Assembly (NCBI GenBank): GCA_963969395.1
Contig: OZ017795.1
Span: forward strand, 4,898,001-4,962,000
From: Pseudoscleropodium purum
Lineage: Eukaryota > Streptophyta > Bryopsida > Hypnales > Brachytheciaceae
Length of the DNA stretch: 64,000 nucleotides
Direction of reading: 5' to 3'
The notes beneath the pieces are model-generated. The model saw only the letters and a program-made list of their open reading frames with translations, searched no databases and was not told the origin of the DNA. Below, one piece after another: positions 27,078-36,472 of the stretch (position 1 is its first letter; every line of letters begins with the position of its first letter). Made by a program: the position numbers and the translations under genes.

Positions 27078-27722
27078 TTAACCCCTAAATGCCCAAGGCA
27101 CCAAAATCTAGTGTTTGCAAAAATTTGAAGTTAAATAAAACCTAACCAAGTTGCTATTCTTAGTAGTTTATATTTTTGGAAAATTCTTCTTGAAGTCTAA
27201 TTTTAGCATCAAAAATCCAATCTTGAAAATAAATGATAGTGATTTTTCTGTTCAAGATTTTGTGCAAGGATACCCAGTGCAATCTTGACTTCCCATAGTG
27301 TTGAGAGCTCTTGGAAATGTGCCTCAAATACACTAGGACTTGAAGAAAAAATGACATTCAAAATTCATTTAAAAAAATTGTAGTGTAGATTTTGAAAAGC
27401 CATAAATTGATTGGGTTTATTCATGTTAGGCCCTTAAACCTCATATTTTTTTGGTCACCAACTTTTTAGATTTGACTTGTGAAAAGTGAATTGAAAATTT
27501 TTCATAGTTCTAACACCCTCATGGTCAAACATTATAATCTTCCAACTTATAAGTGATATTGTTGTGTTTTTTCTTCATATGTGATCTCTAACATGTCTAG
27601 TTTGAATTTGTGTGGTTACAATTCAAAAAAAGTTGATACAACTTATCAAAATGTTGGCTTTTTGTTCAATTTAGGGCAAATTTCTAGAAGCTCTAAACAA
27701 GCCTTGGGCATTTAGGGGTTAA
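27078..27722. mobile_element. MITE with 22-bp perfect TIRs and TTAA ends, 645 bp
   Basis: The left terminus 27078-27099 starts TTAACCCCTAAATGCCCAAG and is perfectly complementary to 27701-27722, which ends CATTTAGGGGTTAA. No ORF is conserved with the copy at 14320-14952. If TTAA is the target duplication, the element proper is CCCCTAAA...TTTAGGGG, the arrangement of piggyBac-type elements. The superfamily call is inferred from the ends alone. Confidence 0.8.
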
Positions 27723-27934
27723 CAATGCCTTAACCCTACAAAGATGGGCTTATGACCATTGATTTAGAGCATCACTATCCATCACTTTATTTGTTGCTAT
27801 TTTGTAACTAGATATGAATGAAAAAATTTATATTTAAATTTTAGAGGTGCAATCATATGTCTACTATAAGTCATACAATTTTTCAATTTTTCATTTTTTT
27901 TGGATTCCATACTGACCTTTATACTAAAACTCAT

Positions 27935-28095
27935 AACTTTCTTCTCATGAATCAGAATGGAATGACTCAAAGCTTCCTATGTACATATACATCTAGAAAA
28001 TCAATTTCAAATTTTGACTTCTTGAAAAAATAAGTTTTAAATAAGTTTTTTGAGCTACCTCGGGTGCCCACTAAGTAATGAAAGTTACATATCGT
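27935..28095 (+). repeat. Left half of dispersed repeat A-X, split by retroelement
   Basis: Homologous to 9430-9540 and to the complement of about 17050-17215. The homology stops near 28095 and resumes at 38461, which places the left boundary of the large retroelement here. Confidence 0.7.
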
Positions 28096-28443
28096 TGTCA
28101 TGCACAAACGCATCATGCCAAGATCATATTGAGCCAACATGAGAGAAAGCATGCAATAAATAAACATTGAACCTTATAATTGGCTAGCAACCTAACCACA
28201 CCAAGGTTTAATAACTCTTGACCAACGGTGGATACTGTAGTCATGGAAAAAATGCCTTATGACTTGTGATATCAATCACAATCACGGTAATGGCCTACAA
28301 ATAATGATAGCAATGCAAAAAATATCCTATCACCATAAGCACTAAATACTACCGACATCCATAGCAGAGTAAAGAAAATAAACAACCATGATACACGAGT
28401 ACACTAATTGTAATAAGTGGTTTTATAACCATCCTTTAACTCA
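28096..28443 (-). repeat. Putative 3' LTR region and polypurine tract
   Basis: On the minus strand, GCGAAAGGGG (28444-28453) directly precedes TGAGTTAAAGG and resembles a polypurine tract followed by the TG of an LTR. The 348 bp from there to the element end carry TG...CA on the plus strand. No matching copy was found at the right end, so this is a position-based suggestion only. Confidence 0.3.
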
Positions 28444-28539
28444 CCCCTTTCGCTAATGTCAAAGCTCCATTCACATTGGCAAATTCAATGATCTTCTTTG
28501 AAGAATCAACGAAAACCCAATAAAAAAACCTAACAAAGA

Positions 28540-28800
28540 TGAAGATGCGTGTCTATGCCCCAACACACACTTAGGACAAACCCACCGGTCCGCCAGAATT
28601 TCTTCTAATGGTAGACTCAAACAATTTGTGTGCCACCTTGTGGAACAAATGGCGCACAACACCATAGTAGTAGTGCGCTTGATACTTCCACATAATACAT
28701 ATTTCAGCCCAATGGAAATCCGAGAACTACTTGTATCAATCTTTCCATCTATGTGGGGCAAATGACATGACGTACAATTGCGCATGTGATCTTTCTAGAG
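28540..28800 (-). pseudogene. PHD finger at the C-terminus of retroelement pol
   Basis: In the integrase frame, after the KDHMRNCTSCHLPHID segment, the sequence reads LCGS...LCAICSTRWHTNC...RWVCPKC. Spacing fits a C4HC3 PHD finger: C-x2-C, H-x2-C and a final W-x-C-x2-C are present. The first ligand, expected three residues before the Cys of LCGS, is Tyr, so this copy would probably not fold. PHD fingers commonly bind histone H3 tails. Here the domain would extend integrase and could steer insertion to particular chromatin; that role is inferred. Confidence 0.75.
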
Positions 28801-28849
28801 CTTGCTATCACGACTCTCCAAAAGCAATACGCCCAATTATAGAACCTTA

Positions 28850-29960
28850 TGCACTCATAGAATAATACACCTTGCAATTACATCAAGTGTGGTTGGTTTT
28901 GTTTGCTGTAAATAGACATAGTCTCTAAGCAGAAAACGTCGGACTTGAGGCCGATAGCGTCCTCGTATCGTGACATAATGCAAAGTGTCTCTATGCTACG
29001 CAATAGAAAGGTTCTCTAAAGCCATAGGCATCACCTTCTTGTATAGCTCCACACATTGCTCGCATATTTTTGCCCATGTGTGTGGATCATCCATATTATC
29101 CAGTATCTTGTCTACATCTTGTTTGATTGCCATTGGTAAAACCGAATGATGCCCAAACAATAAATAATAAGGTGAAAAAGAAGCCAAAGATGCTTGCTTA
29201 CTAAACCAGTAGCCCATTGCTATCCATGGAAGCTACAAGTCCCAATCTCCATGATGCCCCTTCTTCAAACTATATTTCTGAAGCTCCCTCTCGACGGTTT
29301 GCACCATATACTCTGCCAATCCATTTGCTTTGGAATGATCCCGTGAAGTAATGCGGTGATCAATTATTGCTTGTTCACATAAGGCTTGAAATTCTCCAAG
29401 AAACTCACATCCTTGATCAGTCACCTTTGTTGGAACTCCAAAACGACTCAACACACGGTCTAAAAAGGAATAAGTTGCCCCTTCGCTGAACTTTCAAGCA
29501 ATGCCACCAACTCAATCCATTTAGAAAAATGCTCAATCATCACCAATACATACTTGTTGTATCGTATCACGGGCAATAGCCCTGCAAAGTCCAAACTCCA
29601 TCTATAACCCAATCTCATGATTGGCAATGGTTGTAATTGAGGCATTGAGGCATTAAAAGATGCTCACACTCTATCACACTTTGTGCATTTGGCTACCAAT
29701 TGTTGAACTTGCATTTGCATACCTCACCATCAATAGTGAATTTATAGCAAACTATGAGTCCTTCGCACTCCAAAGTGCCCCAAGTCCTTGTGTGCATGCA
29801 TAATTAATTTCACTTTCTCTTGAGGTATTGGTACCACCTTTTTATTGCCATCTGGCCAAACTTGAAGCAAATGAACCCCCTCCTACGTGAACCGCTTGGC
29901 TCATTGTAGAATCCAATTTCTCTCTTTGGTTCACTATGGCTTCCAATTCGCCATACTTCA
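28850..29960 (-). pseudogene. Integrase of the gypsy element, decayed
   Basis: Order on the minus strand: an H2C2 zinc-binding region (HAHKDLGHFGVRRTH ... CTKCDR, about 29.83-29.67 kb), then the catalytic core. The core Asp lies in SLDFAG (about 29.60 kb), the second Asp in TDQGCEF (about 29.42 kb) and the Glu in GLAEYMVQTVE (about 29.32 kb), so the D-D-E triad is intact. A C-terminal segment with RRFLLRDYVYLQQ (about 28.9 kb) resembles the small beta-barrel module found after gypsy integrase cores. At least one frame change lies between 29.65 and 29.45 kb, and stop codons occur in the zinc-binding and C-terminal parts. Confidence 0.85.
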
Positions 29961-30099
29961 AGTACTTCATAACCTCCACATCCTCAAAAATATCCTTGGC
30001 ACTCCAAACTCTTCACCTCCATCCACATCCATCTTGGCCATGATGGCTTCTTCGGTAGTATCTCTGATCATCGCCATAATACTCAAATAAGCGGTAGAA

Positions 30100-30545
30100 T
30101 GCCACCTTGGTAACGAATCTTTTCCCTCCTCTACATGCCATCGAGCCCCCATAGAGTCCACTTGGCTAAGACTTGGATTGCGGCTCAAGCCATCAACATC
30201 CATATTCATCAAACCAACACAGTGTACAACTTTAAAGACATATTCCATTAGCATTAGGGCCCATCATTCAAGTTTCCCTGTAAGCTTGTCGAACTCCATT
30301 AGCCATTTCAACGGTTGATGGTTTATCACCAATAGAAATTCGTTGCCATATAAATAACAATGAAAATGGGCAATGGCCCAAATTACTGCCAAGCATTCCC
30401 CCTCGTATGAGCTATACTGTGTCTCTGCATTATTGTTGAAACAACTCGCATAGGCTACTACAAATTCCTTGCCATCATCATCCATTTGAGTCAACACCGT
30501 GCCAATCCATGTGTAATTGATATGATCTACCAGAAATTGGCCTTT
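30100..30545 (-). pseudogene. RNase H domain of the gypsy element
   Basis: Typical gypsy RNase H sequence: FVVAYASCFNNNAETQYSSY, then EGECLAVIWAIAHFHCYLYG and FLLVINHQPLKWL. The usual Asp-rich start (MDW...VLTQMDD) spans a frameshift near 30.53 kb, after which the frame differs from the RT and integrase frame. It would remove the RNA strand during reverse transcription. Non-functional here because of the frame break. Confidence 0.8.
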
Positions 30546-30559
30546 TCAATATTGGTGCT

Positions 30560-31572
30560 GATGCTAAACATTCCTTCAATTGCTTAAAGACTACCTCTTG
30601 TTCATCTCCCCATATTCAAGGTTGATCATTCCTTGTTAGCATAGTCAATGGCTTTACAATGGCACTAAATGTCTTCACAAATTTTCTATAGTAATTACAC
30701 AATCCTCAAAATGCCTGTAAATGGCTCACACCTTTTAGCCTTGGAATAGAAAGCATCACCTCCACTTTGCTAGTCACCATTCCTAATCCATCAGGATATA
30801 TAATATGGCCTAAGTACTCTACACGGTCATAATAAGATTTACATTTATTTGGATGTAGTTTTAACCCATAAAGCTTCAATCTAGCAAACACCTCCATTAG
30901 ATGAGCTTTACGTTGTTTTTAGTTAATGCTATAGACAATAATTCCATCTATATAGCATTTAACAAATTCCAAGCCAAAGAATATGCAATCCATCACTTGT
31001 TGAAACTTCGTTGGTGCATTCTTCAACCCAAATGGAAGGAACAACCATTGATATAATTGGTCCTTCCTATCTTCATCAATTCCTGAGAACGTTGTTTTCT
31101 CCTTATTTCTTTTTCAAATATCGAGTTGGTGATAATCTGATCAGAGATCTAAGGTACTAAATACCTTGGCATGGCTAATGGCATCAAAATTCTCCTCTAG
31201 TATTGGCATAGCATAGTGGTCAGACTTTGTGAATTTATTAATTCTCCAATAATCCCCACGCATCCTTTTCTTAGTCCAATTACCATAAATGTCCTTTTTG
31301 GAAGGCATGACCATTGCTAATGCATATTCACAATCTAGTGAAGCTAACTCCACCAATCCCACCTCCAATAATTCCTTGGTCCGGGCTTGGATCATCTTGC
31401 ATTCTACCTCGCTATATTTGTACAGCTTGCAATAAATTGGCACATCATCTGTCAAATTAATTTGTACCTCTTGCCTTTTTAATATCCTCAAATCCTTGAG
31501 ACTAAAGGCAAAATAATCCATGTACTCTTTGAAAAACTCTTGTTCCTCCTTCGTTTTTGCTTCACCTTCCAA
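30560..31572 (-). pseudogene. Reverse transcriptase of the gypsy element, YIDG active site
   Basis: Gypsy RT blocks occur in order: a loading segment (LTDDVPIYCKLYKYS), MRGDYWRINKFT, FSTLDLRSDYHQLDI, WLFLPFGLKNAPTKFQQVMD, then the active-site strand VKCYIDGIIVYS at about 30.93 kb, and HPNKCKSYYDRVEYLGHI. The active-site box should read Y-x-D-D; here the second Asp is Gly, which should abolish polymerisation. Stop codons follow HQLDI and VYSIN, and another lies after LQAF. The segment is in the same frame as the upstream methyltransferase. Confidence 0.88.
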
Positions 31573-32037
31573 GCCTACTAATTGTTGCTAAGTTTCCTTA
31601 GTCACGGCTCCTTCATTTCTTCTTTTGAAGTAGGTTTTTCAACTTTTGGTTGCTATTGCACCCCACCTGAAAGTAGAGTCCTTTTGCTCTATTCTAGCCA
31701 TATTACATTGTTCTTCAACTTGGCTCAAGCGCCATAGTTCTTTATTTTGGCCGTCTATATGCTCTTCAAAGAATAACTTCTCCATGTGCTCCTCCAATTC
31801 AATTTTGTATTTGGCCAATTGATCCCAACTAAGCCAACTCGTTTGTGGAGTCGAGAAAAATAGAGTATCCTTCCATAAGTCCCATGGGTGAGCTGTGAAG
31901 GCCTCTTCGCCCCCAACCACCAAGTTTGAGCTATCAGAATTTGATGGTTTCATGGCCACTTGTAGCTCGTAAAAATTCAAGTGGCTCACAAATGTTGATG
32001 CTATGCACTTTTGTTCGACTACAACAAGTGAAACCAC

Positions 32038-33180
32038 TCAAGAGAGACAATTTAAATCCATCGCTTTGCCAATGAGATATTGCTTTTGAAACTCCGTGAT
32101 GTTGAAAACATTGGTAACTCCGGTTTGAAATCCTATAATGCGTTCCTGCCCATCAGCGTTGGGTTCAACCATCTCTTCAGTGCGATAATCCCACACTAAA
32201 CCTGATCCATTGTCCTTAAAGGCATAGGATCATGAGAAACTCACAAAAGTCAACAATGCCCTTCATGGTTCACCTTTGCAATTGACAACCGCCAATGGTG
32301 CTTGATTGTCATGATAAACATGCCTTGAAGAACGGTGAAGATCCAAAATATCCTTCGCATAAACATTGGGTCATTGAATAAGTTTAATTGTTGCATTTAA
32401 TAACTTTGGTGGTGCCATATTTGTCCACCAAAGCCTTGGTCTATGAGCTCATGACCCCATTGCAACAACATCCAATAACACTGGAATTCCAAGAATCCCA
32501 TGGATGTGGTGTATATTCTCAAGTATGCGTATACGTGAAGTACTTACCATAGGCTTGTTTTCAATAATGTACCCCAGTGGACGTGATTGAGATGTTTGAA
32601 TAGATTGTATCACTTGTACAATGTCATGAAACCGTAAAAAACGATGGTCCTTTAAGCCATTCTACTTACCTGCCATAAACATACCTTGACATGGCCACCC
32701 CGTAATTACCAAATCCACGGTTCCCATCCATACAATGTCATCATGTGAAATCAAAGAAATGTCACTTGGTAGTGCAAAAAATGCGGTCTTGATAGCATTG
32801 GTGCTCAATAATAATGGAAAAGCTTGGCACAATCATTGAGCATGATGCTTGGCTACTTGCCATGCCGTGTCGTCATTATCTACATAGATATAACGTTTCA
32901 CCTTCATATTTGCCTGCAACATGGTAGCCAATCCAATGCCAATACCACCAAACAATTCCAAAAGTGTAATACCTTCGTCTAGCAGCTTCCAATGGATCGT
33001 GGAAGTATCTAAAGGTGGGCCGGCATCCTCTTCACCTCTATCTTTATCTTCTCGCAACAAAGATTATTGCCACGCCTCTCGGATTACAGTCTCTACAACA
33101 CGTTGTAGCATGACGGTACTCTCCCATGCCGATTCCACCCCTAGTTGATATAATACTTCACCCCCAACTTCTAAAACATC
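32038..33180 (-). pseudogene. C5-cytosine DNA methyltransferase domain inside pol
   Basis: All canonical C5-MTase motifs occur in order and in one frame. Motif I (SAM binding) is LELFGGIG at about 32961-32938. Motif II is YIYVDND, near 32880. Motif IV is VITGWPCQG with the catalytic Cys in PCQ at 32694-32683. Motif VI is YIIENKP near 32565, with the Glu of ENV-type motifs kept. Motif VIII is AHRPRLWWTN at 32448-32419. Motif IX is QERIIGF near 32148, and motif X is LIGKAMDLNCLS at 32076-32041. The enzyme would transfer methyl from SAM to cytosine. Motif VIII (AHR-R-W) resembles de novo DNMT3/DRM-type enzymes more than bacterial QxRxR. Seven in-frame stops interrupt it, six of them TGA. No frameshift is needed from motif I to X, and the frame runs on into RT. 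Confidence 0.9.
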
Positions 33181-33249
33181 AATATATTCTTCTTCCTTGA
33201 CAATGGCAATTGTAGAGATGATAGGAGGATTCTCAAAATCCTCTTCAAA

Positions 33250-33900
33250 CTAAAGGTGGCCTTCTGCTAGAAGCTCAAAGAAGCAATAGAGATCAGCCAA
33301 ATTATCGATAAGAATTTGAATGAAACAAACTAGCAGCTGAGCCTTTTGCCTATCACTTGCTTGCCATCCTGTTCTATATAATGTCATCTCCTCCCAAAAG
33401 TCTAAAGTAAAACCTATGGGGTATAATACCATAGCCCTTACCAATACATCATATGATTTGGCCTCTGTGACTATGGCTTTTACCTTCATGAAACTAGCAT
33501 CTTCAACATCATCATAATGGTTGTAGTGTCAACTTGCTCCTTGTAATGCCATTTGCTTGCTCCGTCCCCCCATAGAAGTACTAATCGTCCACAGACACGT
33601 TTCCAATGTATCCGCAGTCAAATCCAAGCCTTCATTTGCTGATTCATCTAGCATCAAGGGTTATGCATTGGAATCCAATAGTACCCGTCGAGGCGCGAAA
33701 ACTCTTCCTTTGGGCCCAACTAGTTGAAAAATACCTTGAGAGTTGTCAAGAACCACTACTCTCGGAGTGTTGGATAACCGCTCTATTGCTGAACGTGTTG
33801 GCATAGTCTTCAACTGAGCGGTTGCTGATAAAAGGCCCCCCGACTCAATCCAATCCCTACTAGTCGACGTGTTCTATTCAAGCACAGTTTCCATGGTGCT
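33250..33900 (-). pseudogene. Retroviral-type aspartic protease, degenerate
   Basis: In the pol frame, RRVLLDSNA at about 33698-33670 corresponds to the D-S/T-G-A active-site loop of retropepsins, with Gly replaced by Asn and a stop codon right after. Downstream (33489-33250) a 79-residue open stretch starting MKVKAIVTEAKSYDVLV continues the frame and leads into the methyltransferase. The protease would cleave the polyprotein; this copy is inactive. Confidence 0.6.
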
Positions 33901-34136
33901 AATTGATGTTGAGGTGCTACTCTCACATATAGTAGCCACCAATTAGAACATCGTAGCCTCACTAAATTGCGAGTGCAAAATCATGGATGCAAAAAATAAT
34001 GGAGCTTTCCAAACTGTGGTGGTTGCATTAAATAGTGTACCCATACCTTGGCCACTCACATTGTTGAGTCGAGTAGCATGACGACTATTGGAGTTTTGAA
34101 CTGGTGAAACCATAGTTGAAGTAGGTACCACACCTA

Positions 34137-36472
34137 CTAATATAATGATTCTAATAGCCCTGCTTGATGGTTGGCCTCTCCTTGTTGTGGAACAAACCCC
34201 AAACTTGTCCCTTGTAGTGCATCATGCACCACGGTTTTACTCTGTGTGAGTGCATAAGCATCCATTGGCGTCCTATGGAGGTCCACTATGCCACACAACA
34301 TGTGGTCACCTTCTTTAACATAAAAAGACATTGTAGTCTTTTGTAAAGAGGACCTCTTTGCCTCAGTGGTGGCATTCATTGCTGCCATTTTGGCTTCCAA
34401 CTCCATGAATTGTGCCTTTCACAATTTTTTCTCTCTTCCCGTGGATTTGGATTCTCTTGATTCACTTCCCTTGGCATCTTTGGTTCCCTTGGGCTTAAAT
34501 TTTGGATGTATTTTCCAACAATTAGCCTCTCCATGACCTTTGATGTTGCAACCAGAGTAGAACCCACCAACCTTGGCCGGTTCTTTTTTAGCCATCTTCT
34601 TGCAATCTTGGCAATGATGAACAACACCTCCACAATTGAAACATGTAATATCTACATCTCCCGTATTAGCCAAAATGCCAGCCTTAGCGGCTTTAGTCTT
34701 CTCTGTCATTTTTTCTTCTTTTTGCAAAAACCCCAAAGCGACCGTTTCCTCCAAAGATTAATCTCAATTCTCTTGGAGGTCTCCAAAACATACCTTAAGG
34801 TTGGCGGTACACCTAACCTTAATGCTTCACCATGGACAAGAGTTTTCAATTCTTTGTTCAAAATACTATACCAATATTGAATAGCTTGTTGCTCAGTCAT
34901 TCCATGCGTAGTGGAAAATAACTACCTTAGTCTTGAATGCGCCTCTCGCAATGACTTTTCACTTCCACGTGCAAATGTGCAAAGTGACTTCATTTTGTTT
35001 GCCCGTTGGCCATGATAGTTTCGTTGCAGCTGCATGAAAAATTGTATAGTGGAGTTGAAAGGTGGTGGTTTTGCTACTTGTATAGTGGTTGTGGTCATGG
35101 TGGCCTCAGAGCCTTCCGTGCTTGCGCCCCCTTCTTCTTTCTTCCCCTTGCTAGTTGGTAACACAATGCTAGGCCCCCCTCCTCATACATTGGCATAGTT
35201 TGGATCATAATAATCCCACTGTGCTCGAATCTTCGTAGAATAAACAAGTTCAAATTCCCCATAAATTGAAAGCGGTGCCCCTTCAAGGCATCCAAATAAT
35301 GCCCTCTATACCATGTATGGATTAAAACTTGTATAGTGTGATTTTTGGAGTTCACATGGTGAACTCTCTCCGAAAATCATCAACTTCTATGGTCCTAGTG
35401 GCACCGGAAAAATTGTTGTACCCCACGATTTGCACCTCCTGACCTCCATAAGGTGAAGCCATTTCGTCCCTGGTGAAAATTGATTCAAAGTAAGGAAGCT
35501 TTACCCCATGGTTCACCACATTGATGTGAAAATTTTCATCATTGTCACTTGTAGTCTCTTCCACCCAATCTACTTGTTCTTCATTTAACTTTGGTATTAA
35601 TTCATTGGAGTTTTGCATGCCAATCAAAGGCCATTGACTCCGAGGTCGAATTGGCACAATCCCGCCAATCTCCAATGGTTGTGGAATATTATCACTTGCA
35701 AACAGTATACCACTTCTAGTATACCCTGTTTGTTGAGGTGAATTTAGATTTGGATTTATGAATAATATTGCTACGCCTTGTGCTTAACCATAATGGCGTC
35801 AAAGTAAATGGTACATAGTACTTTGTAATCAATGAAGCCAAGAGTTAGTGCATCCTAAATACTAGATGCTCTCTCCAACCACCAACCTTGTTCCCACTAC
35901 CAAGTAGTATGAAATAAATACCCTTGGGCTTGAAACTTTGTTCAGATCAATGAAAAGGTTGGTAGGTCAACGTGCCCAGAGAACATGTGCCTAACGACCT
36001 CTTGTCATTGACCTTTGTTTCTCAATATTACAGTGACACAAGGAACAACCAAGTCAATTGCCTCCACTGTCCTTCTAGTTTGGTACAATAGAACCTCAAT
36101 CACGGATCTCTGAAGACATTGCTTACAAATAATGCGAACATTGCCTTGTTGAGTCCAAAAATTCATAGCTTTCGCACTTAATATCTTTGTACCTGGAGCT
36201 CTTTGTGAGTGAATTCCAATGTGGTCTCGAGCCAAAGGTCATAATAGAAAAGGTGTAAGAAGTTCTTGGACTTGGTCTTGCCTTGGTGGTCTACTAGGTG
36301 ATCCCACTTGCAAGCTTTGAAAATAATGAAAAACATGTTGTAGGTCTTCTTCACTCACATTGGTTTGAGTGCCTTTGCCTTTTGTTTCATCAAGTGGTAA
36401 TAGTGTGAAGGGTTTAGCTGTGCCCTTGCCCTTATCCATGGCGGTACCACATGGTCCAAACCACCATCGCAA
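34137..36472 (-). pseudogene. gag region with CCHC zinc knuckles, decayed
   Basis: A likely gag start is MDKGKGTAKPF near 36437. Capsid-like sequence is seen at about 35.1-34.7 kb (FMQLQRNYHGQRANKMKSL, GMTEQQAIQYWYSILNKELK, VPPTLRYVLETSKRIEIN). A perfect knuckle CFNCGGVVHHCQDC (C-x2-C-x4-H-x4-C) lies at about 34.64 kb. About 20 residues later a second knuckle reads YSGCNIKGHGEANC, with its first Cys replaced by Tyr. Several frame changes and stops break the reading frame. gag and pol are in different frames around 34.13 kb; whether this was programmed or is decay cannot be told. Confidence 0.75.

Noticed and set aside
33606..33806. Plus-strand ORFs through the retroelement (also 32921-33148 and 34506-34880)
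   Set aside because: Antisense shadows of gag-pol; all recognisable domains are on the minus strand.
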